Below, in pieces: positions 9,718 through 18,632 of a DNA stretch of 64,000 bases. Both the position numbers and the translations under genes were made by a program. The stretch comes from Dyadobacter sp. 676 (GTDB lineage Bacteria; Bacteroidota; Bacteroidia; Cytophagales; Spirosomataceae), in NCBI RefSeq assembly GCF_040448675.1, contig NZ_CP159289.1, positions 4,943,001 through 5,007,000 on the forward strand, written 5' to 3'. A model generated the notes under the pieces. The model was not told where the DNA came from, made no database searches, and saw only the letters and a list, made by a program, of their open reading frames with translations. Numbering within the stretch: position 1 is the first letter of the stretch; every line of letters starts with the position of its first letter.

Positions 9718-11178
9718 TTACTTCTTATAGGTGAATTCGATGATGGCTCCCTGCTCGGCGGATTGTTCGGGATTCTCTCCCGACGGCCCGGAAGTGACCA
9801 CCGATCGATCGGTTACCAGGTAAACGCTGCGTCCGTCGGCCGATATGGCGACATCGCGGTACCGCACCTGATTGTGGAAATAGTCAGTTTGTCCTTTTAC
9901 GGCCTTGCCATCGGCGCTTAGCCGTACCCTGACCACTTTGCCGTTTTTCAGCGAGGTAAGCAACAGGGAGCCCTCCCAGCCGGGGATTGCGCCGGAGGTA
10001 TAGGCCGCAATGCCGGATGGGGCAAGCGACGGCCAGACGGGACTTTTTTGCCCCGTCCGGATGGTGTCCATGTAGGCCAGAAGCGTTTTGTTTGGGGTAG
10101 GAAAGAAGCTTTTAACCGGCGGTTCGAAGTTTTTGAGTTTTCGGGCATTTGTCAGTTCGTCCGCAATCACCGGATAAGTAGTGTTCCACGGGCCGGGCAG
10201 GCTATCGTACGCAGTAACACCTGCCGCAAGGCCATTGTAGTTGCCGTCGGGATAGCCAATCACCAGCGGATGGCCGTAGTTGCCGCCGCGTTTAATGATA
10301 TTGATTTCGTCGTCGGAAAACGGGCCGTGTTCGGAGGAGAAAATGATTTCGTCGCCCCCGAGCTTCATGGAGGCAAGCCCCTGCGCATTGCGGTGACCAA
10401 GCGACCACACCGCGCTGCGGCCCTCGTTGTTGAACGGGTTGTCGGCAGGAACCCATTCGCCGCCCGTTTCGGGTTCTGTGTGGAACCGCAGGATTTTCCC
10501 CTCGTAGCTCGCCAGGGTCTGCGCGTAATTAGGTCTGGCCGCGTTTTGATATTGACCCGCACCCATATCGCCGATGGAATAGAAGAGGTAATCCCGGCCA
10601 TTGACCGCCGCTATCAACAGCCTGCCTCCATTGTGGTCGTTGCTGCCGGGTATGGAATCGCAAATGGTTTGGGGACGTTCAAGCTTGTTATCCTGCCGGT
10701 TATAATGGTATCGGACAATCCTGGTTTTGTAATGAAACCCCTGATCCTGCGGGTCCCGACCGTCGCCGGAGTGGTTTTTGCCCTCGAAATCGTAGACATA
10801 CGCCAGGTAAACGAATGGCTTGCCCGTCAGTAACCGCGGGTGAAGGGCCATGCCCATCAGGCCACCTTGAGGCATGGGTTTCCCGCCGTCGGCAGCCTCA
10901 TCGATCGAGTCATAATCGGGAAAAAATTTTTCGGTGTTCAGGTCGAGCAGCACCGATTTTTTCCCGCCGGCCGGATCGATCCTCAGTACGCGGTAACCTT
11001 TGGATTCGGTTACCCACAAATGACTGTCCGGCCCGTAGATGATCTCCCATGGGTCGGACAGGCCTTTGGCGATAATCCTCTTTTCGAATTTTTCCGGGCC
11101 TGTCTTCTGGGCAGTACAGGGTTGGTTCAAAAGCAAGAAATGAAATGCGATCAGGCAGATCGGGCGAAAAAATGGCAT
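9718..11178 (-). CDS. PQQ-dependent sugar dehydrogenase (GSDH/sorbosone dehydrogenase family)
   Basis: A 486-residue exported protein with a signal peptide (FHFLLLNQPCTAQ, cleavage near 23). The body is a six-bladed glucose/sorbosone-dehydrogenase propeller: SDPWEIIYGPDSHLWVTE near the start, MGMALHPRL, GDMGAGQYQN, VWSLGHRNAQGLA, SSEHGPFSDDEINIIKRGG and YGHPLVIGYPDG. These are the conserved PQQ- and metal-binding stretches of the family, which oxidises aldoses or related alcohols in the periplasm. The natural substrate cannot be told from sequence. It appears monocistronic and faces away from the signalling genes on its right. No PQQ biosynthesis gene is in the window. Confidence 0.85.
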   Translation of the reverse strand: MPFFRPICLIAFHFLLLNQPCTAQKTGPEKFEKRIIAKGLSDPWEIIYGPDSHLWVTESKGYRVLRIDPAGGKKSVLLDLNTEKFFPDYDSIDEAADGGKPMPQGGLMGMALHPRLLTGKPFVYLAYVYDFEGKNHSGDGRDPQDQGFHYKTRIVRYHYNRQDNKLERPQTICDSIPGSNDHNGGRLLIAAVNGRDYLFYSIGDMGAGQYQNAARPNYAQTLASYEGKILRFHTEPETGGEWVPADNPFNNEGRSAVWSLGHRNAQGLASMKLGGDEIIFSSEHGPFSDDEINIIKRGGNYGHPLVIGYPDGNYNGLAAGVTAYDSLPGPWNTTYPVIADELTNARKLKNFEPPVKSFFPTPNKTLLAYMDTIRTGQKSPVWPSLAPSGIAAYTSGAIPGWEGSLLLTSLKNGKVVRVRLSADGKAVKGQTDYFHNQVRYRDVAISADGRSVYLVTDRSVVTSGPSGENPEQSAEQGAIIEFTYKK

Positions 11179-11224
11179 AGTCAGATTCGGAACTCGTTGA
11201 AAATGGTCCCAGGCCCCTAGAAAA

Positions 11225-12115
11225 TTATGCCAGCTTAGGCATAACGATCATAGCCAACCACGCCATGCATACGTTTTTTAAGCGAAAAGCCGACCTTGTC
11301 AGGTCGGTAGATTTGGGAATGTATGCGCTGGCGAGGCGCCGGTAACTGGCCCGGACGTCCTCCATATCCTCCGAAATGCTGAAAATAATGATCGGGACCA
11401 GTGCAAGTTTGCGCTGCGAATAAAACTGCCTGATGTTGCTGAGAAGCTGCAATCCCTGGGAGCGGTCGGGCAGGTACAGGTCCAGAACAATCAGTCCGAC
11501 GGGCGGAGCGGCACCATGGTAAGCCGATTCGAGGTAAGCCATGGCTGTCGACGCGGAATCGGCATGAGCCGGTTTTAATTCCTGCGGCATTTTCGACCAG
11601 GCGGGCCGCATTAAGTTCCAATGGTCTTTATTGTCTTCTATTACCAGCACGCCTTTGGGTTTGGTTTGCGGCCATTTGTATGTGGCCTCGCCTGGCAGGC
11701 AGTTGTCGGCCTGCAGATAGGTGAGCGTTACCGCACAGGCGATGCGCTGGTAGTCGGACATCGAAACCGGTTTGACCAGGTAAGCGTTGGCACCGGCCGT
11801 GTAAGCGGCGGCGATTGTGCGGGCGTCGGAGCTGGTGGAAAAGATCGCAACGGGAATATGCGAGGTAGCCGGATTCGAACGGAGCTTAACCAGTGCTTCC
11901 ATTCCGCTTACCCGCGGCATATTGATATCCAGCAGGATCACCGACGGCGCATCTGCCTCCAGATGAGCAGGTAGCCGACTGAGCAATTGCTCGCCGTCGC
12001 TGAACTCGAAGATCGTACACCCAAGGGAAATATTTTCCAGGGCGTCCCTGATAAGCATCCTGTCATCTTCGTCGTCATCGACCAGATAAACAACGTTTTT
12101 GTTTCGTTGCTGCAT
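11225..12115 (-). CDS. Tandem-receiver response regulator without output domain
   Basis: 296 residues from the start at 12115; an ATG at 12133 would add six. Two CheY-like receivers follow each other. The first (7-130) has an acidic cluster DDDEDD at 13-18, phosphoacceptor D63 in ILLDINMPRVSG, S93/T94 and K115. The second (153-285) has E160/D161, D212 in IVLDLYLPDRSQG, S247 and K268. There is no DNA-binding or enzymatic output domain, so it probably acts as a phosphorelay intermediate or by protein contact. It is divergent from the histidine kinase at 12343-13653, the obvious partner. The domain type is common in Bacteroidota phosphorelays. The specific role is unknown. Confidence 0.88.
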   Translation of the reverse strand: MQQRNKNVVYLVDDDEDDRMLIRDALENISLGCTIFEFSDGEQLLSRLPAHLEADAPSVILLDINMPRVSGMEALVKLRSNPATSHIPVAIFSTSSDARTIAAAYTAGANAYLVKPVSMSDYQRIACAVTLTYLQADNCLPGEATYKWPQTKPKGVLVIEDNKDHWNLMRPAWSKMPQELKPAHADSASTAMAYLESAYHGAAPPVGLIVLDLYLPDRSQGLQLLSNIRQFYSQRKLALVPIIIFSISEDMEDVRASYRRLASAYIPKSTDLTRSAFRLKNVCMAWLAMIVMPKLA

Positions 12116-12161
12116 GTATAATTGTTTAACCACTAGCCAGCCTTGATGAAAAGCCGTTACA

Positions 12162-12169
12162 CAAAGGTA
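12162..12169 (-). promoter_or_regulatory. Possible -7 element upstream of the tandem-receiver gene
   Basis: TACCTTTG on the minus strand fits TAnnTTTG, 47 bases before the start at 12115. The nearest TTG lies 26 bases further upstream, longer than the usual spacing. Confidence 0.25.
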
Positions 12170-12342
12170 CCGCTAACCGGCGAAAGAATGGCTTACAAGA
12201 GTAAAAATGTGGTAACATTCAAATAACGACCGCCGCGCATATAGACCGGAACGTGGCATGGCTTTTGCACATATTCGTATATAACCCGCCCGGTAAGCAG
12301 GCGGTGTGCGAAATCCTCTGATGACAAACCAGTTCGATAAAC

Positions 12343-13653
12343 ATGCAAAAAATTGATTCTGAATCGCTGACACATATTACAGAATACCTTTTTAACCGGC
12401 GGGAGGCCATACTCAATAACTGGCGGATGGCCTGTGAAAATGATGACAAACTGAGCAAAGTCTCCTCGCTCACGCGTCAGGAATTCAATAACCTGATGCC
12501 GGTTATTCTGGACATCCTCGAACAGCGCCTGCTGGGATTGCCGCCGCAGGAGGACCTTTCGTATGTGGCCGGCGGGCATGGCCTGCACCGATGGCATAAG
12601 GCGTTGGCCCTGATCGAAACAATGCGGGAACTGAACCACCTTTCGGAGATTCTGTACCGGGAGCTGGAAACTTACGAGGAACTGTTCGCCGATACCGACA
12701 AATCGTTGCTCCTTTACGTTCACCGTGAGATCACTTCGGTTCTTCAGGAAACATTTACGGCCAGCGTGCAAAAGTACGACGAGTTGCAACGGTTGCATGC
12801 CGCCGGACGGCTGACGACCCTCGAAAGTGCGCTCGAAACAATGAACGAACTGGCCAGGGAGCGCGGGAATATACTCAGAAAGTCATCGCACGACCTGCGC
12901 GGAAGCGTGAGCATCGCTTCCTCGGCGGCTACCTTGCTGCAATTACAGGAGCTCACCGATGACGACCGGCAAATGTACCTGGAAATGCTCAACCGGAACC
13001 TTGCCAATGTGCAGTCGATGCTCACCGAGCTGATGGACTTGTCCAGATTGGAATCCGGGCAGGAAGCGTTGCAAATCGGGCCGGTGGATGTCAGCCAGCT
13101 CCTTCGGGAACTGGTAGAAGGGGCGCAGGGCATGGCCCGCGAACATCGGATCATCCTGAAAGTGGATGGCCCTGATTCGCTGACAGTGCAGACCGACAGC
13201 ACCAAACTTCGCCGCATCGCACAGAATCTGCTGGTCAATGCATTGTCTTACAGTAGCCTGGATTCGGACAAGAAGGGCATCGTTTCTGTTTCCTGGTCCT
13301 TGCAGGGAAGCTACCATTGGGTGTTAAGTATCCAGGATTCGGGGCCGGGAATATCGGGTGCTGTCACGAAGGTTTTGTCGGAACAGCTCAGGCCGACGGT
13401 CGAGTCGACGGCCGTGCTGGGCCCGGACCTGGCCGAGCCGGATCAGGTATTGCCGGTCAATATTCCGGAAATCCCGTCCGGCGAAGAGCTGGAGGCGATG
13501 TCGGAGGCCGCACCGCGAGGCGAAGGTGTGGGCCTGCAGATCGTGAAGCACTTGTGCAATATGTTGCATGCAAACCTGGAAGTGGAAACCCAGCCAGGCC
13601 GCGGTACGTTGTTCCGTGTACGAATGCCGGTTAGTTTTCCTGCAAACAAATAG
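12343..13653 (+). CDS. Cytoplasmic sensor histidine kinase with RsbRD-like N-terminus
   Basis: 436 residues with no membrane segment. Residues 1-140 resemble the RsbRD sensory N-domain (ILNNWRMACENDD, GHGLHRWHKALALIE). The HisKA helix carries H183 in RKSSHDLRGSVS. The ATPase domain has the N box around 294-303 (QNLLVNALSY), G1 DSGPGIS at 332-338 and G2 GEGVGL at 393-398. About 53 residues rich in Pro, Glu and Ala sit between the G1 and G2 boxes, where the ATP lid is normally much shorter. The likely partner is the divergent tandem-receiver protein. The small membrane protein at 13712 follows after about 60 bases and may be co-transcribed. Confidence 0.9.
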   Translation: MQKIDSESLTHITEYLFNRREAILNNWRMACENDDKLSKVSSLTRQEFNNLMPVILDILEQRLLGLPPQEDLSYVAGGHGLHRWHKALALIETMRELNHLSEILYRELETYEELFADTDKSLLLYVHREITSVLQETFTASVQKYDELQRLHAAGRLTTLESALETMNELARERGNILRKSSHDLRGSVSIASSAATLLQLQELTDDDRQMYLEMLNRNLANVQSMLTELMDLSRLESGQEALQIGPVDVSQLLRELVEGAQGMAREHRIILKVDGPDSLTVQTDSTKLRRIAQNLLVNALSYSSLDSDKKGIVSVSWSLQGSYHWVLSIQDSGPGISGAVTKVLSEQLRPTVESTAVLGPDLAEPDQVLPVNIPEIPSGEELEAMSEAAPRGEGVGLQIVKHLCNMLHANLEVETQPGRGTLFRVRMPVSFPANK

Positions 13654-13711
13654 GAGAGGGTTGGTAGGGTAAGCTCGCTGCTGCGTTAATTATACAGTAA
13701 CAAGGGTTGGT

Positions 13712-14083
13712 ATGAAAGCGAAAAAGTCGTCGAAGATCACTTTGTCCGTTATCATGGCGGTTCAGGGCTGTTACTACCTGGTAACCGGCTTTTGGCCGAT
13801 CATACACCTCAGAAGTTTCATGTGGGCCACCGGAGATAAAACCGATATCTGGCTGGTTAAAATGGTCGGCTTGCTTTCAGGTGCCATCGGGGCTACGCTG
13901 CTGCTTTCGAAAAAATCCGGCAAGCGTACGGGGACTGCCCTCGGCATTTTCTCTGCCCTGGCATTTGCGGTTATCGATATTTACTATGCAGCGTCGGAAG
14001 TTATTTCGCCGGTTTACCTGTACGACGCTGCTTTGCAATTAATTTTTGTCGCATTTTACCTGCTCAGGCAAAATGCACGGTGA
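13712..14083 (+). CDS. Small four-helix membrane protein, function unknown
   Basis: 123 residues with four hydrophobic segments: about 9-30 (LSVIMAVQGCYYLVTGFWPI), 50-66 (KMVGLLSGAIGATLLLS), 75-92 (LGIFSALAFAVIDIYYA) and 100-117 (VYLYDAALQLIFVAFYLL). A Lys-rich N-terminus suggests it begins in the cytoplasm. I recognise no catalytic motif and no named family. It lies behind the kinase at 12343 and converges on the NarL-type gene at 14129. Confidence 0.75.
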   Translation: MKAKKSSKITLSVIMAVQGCYYLVTGFWPIIHLRSFMWATGDKTDIWLVKMVGLLSGAIGATLLLSKKSGKRTGTALGIFSALAFAVIDIYYAASEVISPVYLYDAALQLIFVAFYLLRQNAR

Positions 14084-14128
14084 TTAGTCAACCCGATGGT
14101 GGCCACTGCAAGACTGCTCCGGCGGGGG

Positions 14129-14749
14129 TCAATGCCGGGCAACGGCCAACTTATTGAGGCTCACATTGAGTTCGACGACATTTTTGACGCCCAGTTTCCC
14201 GTAAATTTTCCGTTTGTAAAAACCGACGGAGTTGGGCTTGATGCCCGCAATCGATGCGATTTCAAACCTCGATTTGTTCTCAGCCAAAAGATCTGCGATC
14301 AGTCGTTCGCGGGCCGTCATCTCGTTCTCCTGGTATGACGGAATAAGGTGGGCAAGTAAAATCTGTTGCAGATCGTTGCTGACAAACCGCGTTTTAGGCT
14401 CGCATACTTTCAGGCCGGTACGAATTTCTTCGAGTTTTGCTTTGTTTGAAAAAACTCCGTTTACCCCTATACGCAGTAGCGGAAATACCTGTCGTGGATC
14501 ACCGCCTAACCATGCGATGATAAAAGTTCCCGGATTCGACTCACGGAATTTCATGATTCCGCTAAAGTCCTTGCCGCCGTTGACAGTTATATCCAAAACC
14601 AGCAAATTGATATCGTTTGTCATCGCCAGGTCGGTTGCCTGCTTTACGGTGCCGGTTTCCAGGACCCAGGCGCCGGGACAATTTTCTTCGAGAATCACCC
14701 GCATGCCCAGGGCAAACAGAAGGTTCTCGGTCACGATTAGCGTAGTCAT
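14129..14749 (-). CDS. NarL-type regulator with degenerate receiver acidic pocket
   Basis: 206 residues. The receiver begins TTLIVTENLLFALGM, so the usual metal-binding Asp pair is T7/E8. The phosphoacceptor position D53 (LLVLDITVNGGKD) and K103 are retained. The LuxR-type helix-turn-helix is at about 142-198 (MTARERLIADLLAENKS, FEIASIAGIKPNSVGFYKR, YGKLGVKNVVELNV). Losing one acidic residue often weakens magnesium-dependent phosphorylation, so this may be a pseudo-receiver or phosphorylation-independent regulator (inference). It is transcribed separately from the T9SS protein downstream, and a gap of about 110 bases divides them. Confidence 0.88.
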   Translation of the reverse strand: MTTLIVTENLLFALGMRVILEENCPGAWVLETGTVKQATDLAMTNDINLLVLDITVNGGKDFSGIMKFRESNPGTFIIAWLGGDPRQVFPLLRIGVNGVFSNKAKLEEIRTGLKVCEPKTRFVSNDLQQILLAHLIPSYQENEMTARERLIADLLAENKSRFEIASIAGIKPNSVGFYKRKIYGKLGVKNVVELNVSLNKLAVARH

Positions 14750-14857
14750 GAGCGAAATGCTGATTGGTTAAGTGTGTGAATACCAGTCTGGCCGTGAACG
14801 GTAAGACCGAGAGGTATGCCCGGGGCCGTGGGGGCGCCGGGCATAATCGGTATCAGG

Positions 14858-16402
14858 TTACTTTGTAATGCCTAGCTTGCAGGTTTTGACGGTGCCGTCG
14901 CGTAGGGTCAGGCTTACCACATACAAGCCGGGCTGCAGCCCACGGACATCGATTCCGTCACCCGACAATTGCTTTTGTGCCAGTACCTGTCTGCCCGAAG
15001 AATTGTACAAAACAACCTGTTTTAGCTGTGTATAGTTTTTGAAAAACAATTTTTCCGAAACAGGATTTGGATACGGTTCCAGACTCACCGCATCATCGAA
15101 TGCCAGGCTACGTATTACACTATACGCGAAGGTTCCGTCTCTGTCTACCATTCTGAGCCGGTACAGGTTTTCTCCTTCCACGGGGCTCGCATGCGAAAAC
15201 CGGTAACCTTTCAGCACACTGCTTTCGCCGGTGGCCGCAACAGTGCCGATTGCATGCCATTTTTTTCCGTTAATGCTGTGCTGCACCTCGAAATAGTCGC
15301 TGTTTGTTTCCTCGGTTGTTTCCCAGGTAAGGATGCTCGTCGTACCTTCTTTTTTGCCATTGAAACTAATAAGTTTTACAGGTAATGGAGGCGTGCGTCC
15401 GATTCCAATGGCCGTGATACCGGCGATCATAGTGCCTTCCAGGATGCTGTTCTCGGTATTCCCGCTGGCGTAGCTGTTGCCGGCATAAGGTGCAGTGCCG
15501 GTACTCAGATTCATCCACTGGCTTCCGTTCCAACCCACCAGCCGCAATTCCCCCGCCTGCGCAAAACCTGTCATGTCCGGGATGGACACTTTGATATTCA
15601 AGCCTTCACCGGTTCCTGTCGCCGGCGTTACCGGTTCCGTGGTAATGGTGTTCCCGGCAATCCAGTCCCACTGCCCAACCGGACTTACCGCCTGCAGTCC
15701 CGTCGCAAAAGAGGCAATCGGGTGTTGAGCGGGCGTCCCCGACGGGTCGGTGGTAGATGTGGGGTCTCCGGCAATCCAGGCGACACTGTAATGGTCGGTG
15801 GCTGCCGCGGGTGCGCTGATTTCGAGCGTGCGGATATCCGTGCCGCTTCCGACCGGAAAAACAAACGCATCGTCCCCGATCTTGCTCACGTAACCGTCTA
15901 CGTGCTGACTGTCGGTGTTACCTCCGGTGTAACTGGCTCCATCCTCAAACCGCAGTGCGCCAAGCTGATGGGCAGTCCGGATCGTCGTTGTAATCCCATT
16001 CGAGAACGTGGCTAAACTTCTTACATTTGCACCGTCCGAATTAGTAATCTCGATCAATTGTCCTGCTCCGTTGATCAGTTCCAGGTTAAAGAAATAAGGA
16101 CGTACGCTCCCACCTATTTCCTGGGCCCCGGTGGTTCCCAATGGCCCCATGAATTTGTCGATGTGTCCTCCGCTGGCATTATAAACGCCGTCGTTCATGA
16201 ACGTCTGCGACGACGGCCCATGGTGCTCGAAAACACCGTTGTTAAGCCCATCAAAAACGCCCGTAGACGCGTTGAACCATTGATTCTCCCAATCGCTGAT
16301 CAGCCCGCCATCGTTCGTGACGGTCCCTGCGTTGTATAACTGCGCGAGCGCTACATGGCGGCACAGCATCGTCAGCAGGCAGCATATAAAAATTCTTTTC
16401 AT
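14858..16402 (-). CDS. T9SS-sorted surface protein
   Basis: 514 residues. The signal peptide is MKRIFICCLLTMLCRHVALA. Residues 22-330 form a region rich in Gly, Ser and Thr with little known homology (VFEHHGPSSQTFMNDG, VYNASGGHIDKFMG). The shared pre-sorting module starts near 335 (LPVKLISFNG, LTWETTEETNSDYFEVQ, ENLYRLRMVDRDGTFAYS). The type A sorting domain is at the end (LEPYPNPVSEKLFF, GLQPGLYVVSLTLRDG, CKLGITK). It lies only 19 bases after the stop of the secreted protein at 16422, so the two almost certainly form an operon. The product is probably exported to the cell surface. Ligand or activity is unknown. Confidence 0.92.
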   Translation of the reverse strand: MKRIFICCLLTMLCRHVALAQLYNAGTVTNDGGLISDWENQWFNASTGVFDGLNNGVFEHHGPSSQTFMNDGVYNASGGHIDKFMGPLGTTGAQEIGGSVRPYFFNLELINGAGQLIEITNSDGANVRSLATFSNGITTTIRTAHQLGALRFEDGASYTGGNTDSQHVDGYVSKIGDDAFVFPVGSGTDIRTLEISAPAAATDHYSVAWIAGDPTSTTDPSGTPAQHPIASFATGLQAVSPVGQWDWIAGNTITTEPVTPATGTGEGLNIKVSIPDMTGFAQAGELRLVGWNGSQWMNLSTGTAPYAGNSYASGNTENSILEGTMIAGITAIGIGRTPPLPVKLISFNGKKEGTTSILTWETTEETNSDYFEVQHSINGKKWHAIGTVAATGESSVLKGYRFSHASPVEGENLYRLRMVDRDGTFAYSVIRSLAFDDAVSLEPYPNPVSEKLFFKNYTQLKQVVLYNSSGRQVLAQKQLSGDGIDVRGLQPGLYVVSLTLRDGTVKTCKLGITK

Positions 16403-16421
16403 AGTTTCCTGTTGATGCTGG

Positions 16422-17294
16422 TTATAGGATTTTTGTCAACGCCAGTTGTGTTCCGGTAGAGATATTGTAATTCGTGCCTACGAGGACGTTACCTCCTTGT
16501 CCCCACCCTAATTGAAAAATAAAGGTTCTCGGCGTCGTGATGGTCGTTACATACTGGATGGTAACACCGAAGTTTGAAGCACCTCCGAAATTACCTATTG
16601 TATTTCCGTGAATTCTTTTCGATCCAGCGTTATTGATGGGAAAATCGTAAAAGAAACTGTGGTTTGGCTTCAAGCCGTCACCCGTGGTGCTCGCATCACC
16701 CCCTGCATAGTCTCCCTCGATGACCATCTGCACAAGATAAGTACCGGCAGGGACAGTAATGGCATTGCTCGACTCATCATAACTGGCGCCGGGTATTGTA
16801 TTGGCCTTCAATACGTCCGAAGCGAGAAGGCTCGACGTACCGTTTGCTCCTTTTGCCATATTGTTCGAAGCTGTTTTTTCCACCACGAGCATCTGCGGCT
16901 TCGCTACGTCGTACTTAAAGGCCCACCAGTTACCGTTGCTGTACGAGAATTCCACCGCTTGCCCTGCGGGGACCTGGAAGTTGTTCAGGACGGCTTCGAA
17001 GCCACCGGTGGTATTGTTGAAAATCACCAGGCGCTGGCCTGCATTAGGTGCCGCCGGGGCGCTGACGGCGATGGTAGCCGTGGCGGAGCCCGTTAGTTGC
17101 ACCTGACTGGTATTGGCCGGCACGCTTACGGCGTTGCCGGAGACAGTAAGGACGGTCTCGCGATTGGTAATAGCGCCATTTACGTCCAGCTTTGTGCCAG
17201 GCGTAGAAGTTCCGATGCCTACGTTTCCATTTTGTGCAAAGACAGAAGACCCGGCAAGGATCAGACTGGCCAATAGTAATAATTGTCGTTTCAT
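16422..17294 (-). CDS. Secreted tail-fibre-like protein, first gene of T9SS operon
   Basis: 290 residues with a signal peptide (MKRQLLLLASLILAGSSVFAQ). It then carries NVGIGTSTPGTKLDVNG, a motif common at the start of Bacteroidota tail-fibre-like and collagen-like secreted proteins. The remainder is Gly-, Thr- and Asn-rich beta-structure (TVPAGTYLVQMVIEGDYAGG, FQLGWGQGGNVLVG). No T9SS sorting domain is present. The C-terminal half looks like a jelly-roll (C1q/TNF-like) head, judged from pattern only. It is the upstream partner of the T9SS protein at 14858, and joint transcription suggests the two act together at the surface. Confidence 0.82.
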   Translation of the reverse strand: MKRQLLLLASLILAGSSVFAQNGNVGIGTSTPGTKLDVNGAITNRETVLTVSGNAVSVPANTSQVQLTGSATATIAVSAPAAPNAGQRLVIFNNTTGGFEAVLNNFQVPAGQAVEFSYSNGNWWAFKYDVAKPQMLVVEKTASNNMAKGANGTSSLLASDVLKANTIPGASYDESSNAITVPAGTYLVQMVIEGDYAGGDASTTGDGLKPNHSFFYDFPINNAGSKRIHGNTIGNFGGASNFGVTIQYVTTITTPRTFIFQLGWGQGGNVLVGTNYNISTGTQLALTKIL

Positions 17295-18084
17295 GTGATG
17301 AAAGTTTAGTTGGTTAATAAAGAATATGTGTTTTCTGGAGGAACAATCGGGGCTTTCGCCTTCCGGTATTAACTGTGCCTAGTGTGTGTGAATGCCGATC
17401 ATTTTGAACGTTTATTTTGCTTCATATACTGGTAGTTACTTGCAAAGATATCGTCCCGGCAGGGAGAGTTTATATAGCTAAGTAGCTCACATGCTGTCGA
17501 AACACTTCACAGGTTCTATCGTTGTTCTACGCCCGTTGCCGTCGGGTAATATCCATGTCCAAAATGGAGTGATCAATCCGTTTTTCATTTTTGCAAAACG
17601 TAACGCGCTTTATATTTTGACTTTGTATTTTTACAATAATTCCGCATAACCTTTCCAGACAATCATACCGACTGTGCACAAAGGAGCTGCTCCCATTCGG
17701 ATAGCGTTCCGGGGACTGGTAAGCTGAGATTTATAGAATTTATGCGACGTATATTGGAATGTAATTCTATAACCTTTATTAATCAACTTTTGTATACTTG
17801 TGTTGGTTACATACAATATAATGCATTGAAAATGCAATTAGTTGTACTAATAGGCTATTCTTTTGTCGAAATAGTTTAACTTTACTACAATTTTTCGATA
17901 TATTTTCGTACTAAAAGCATGTTTTCAGTTGCTAAAAAAGCCTTCTGTCGATTGTTTACGACATTTGTGTTATAGAATAAATACTATATTTATTCAGGAT
18001 TTCGAAACCGGGTGGTGATTTGGAAATTCCGGGAGCCAACGGCATGAGCGTATTTAGAGCAGGATATTTAAATATTAATTTTTC
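17295..18084. other. AT-rich intergenic region, no gene recognised
   Basis: About 790 bases, clearly more AT-rich than the surrounding genes, especially 17580-18080. On the minus strand TATCTTTG (17443-17450) matches the -7 consensus about 150 bases upstream of the secreted-protein gene at 17294, but no -33 partner was seen. A 68-codon minus frame at 17631-17837 has no protein-like features. Confidence 0.5.
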
Positions 18085-18513
18085 ATGATACATATGAACA
18101 ACCCCGAGTACGCAATCATGACAACATACAGCTCCATTTTCAGATACGCCGACGAACACAACTGGGAGGGGTTGGCGAACGCGTTTACCGAAGATGTCGA
18201 TTTCGATTATCACTCGCTTTCCGGGCAGGCCGCCCAAACCATAAAATCCGCGCAGATCACAGCCAACTGGGCCGCATTTCTCCCCAAATTCAAATTCACC
18301 ATGCACTATCTTTGCAACCATTTTGTAGAGGTAAACGGGCTGCACGCTACGGCCTTTTGCTACGGACAAGCCATTCATCAGCAGCCCAACGATGAAATCT
18401 GGACCGTGTATGGCAAATATTATTTCCGGCTGACCGAAGCGGACGGGCGCTGGAAGGTAAGTGCGATCCGCTACGAGCATAAATATGCACAGGGTAACCT
18501 GAACCTTCCCTGA
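18085..18513 (+). CDS. NTF2/SnoaL-like protein
   Basis: 142 residues with the cone-shaped NTF2-like pattern: an N-terminal helix (SIFRYADEHNWEGLANAF), the characteristic F-x-x-D-V-D-F-D (TEDVDFDYHS) and C-terminal strands (YGKYYFRLTEADGRWKV, SAIRYEHKYAQGN). Family members range from small polyketide cyclases and isomerases to ligand-binding proteins, so the reaction cannot be assigned. There is no signal peptide. Two further methionines (residues 4 and 12) are possible starts. It stands alone between an AT-rich spacer and an aldo/keto reductase relic. Confidence 0.8.
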   Translation: MIHMNNPEYAIMTTYSSIFRYADEHNWEGLANAFTEDVDFDYHSLSGQAAQTIKSAQITANWAAFLPKFKFTMHYLCNHFVEVNGLHATAFCYGQAIHQQPNDEIWTVYGKYYFRLTEADGRWKVSAIRYEHKYAQGNLNLP

Positions 18514-18632
18514 TCGCACCGCTAGCTCCCCGCTGCATTTTTTTAATCGCACTGCGTATGCGGTTTGGCTAGCTAGCACTTTGCTATGCCTGTTCATGAA
18601 AACCATCGCATTTAAAGGATACCGTTTTTCGC

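Noticed and set aside
17631..17837. A 68-codon minus frame in the AT-rich spacer
   Set aside because: No domain, no signal, composition of random AT-rich sequence.
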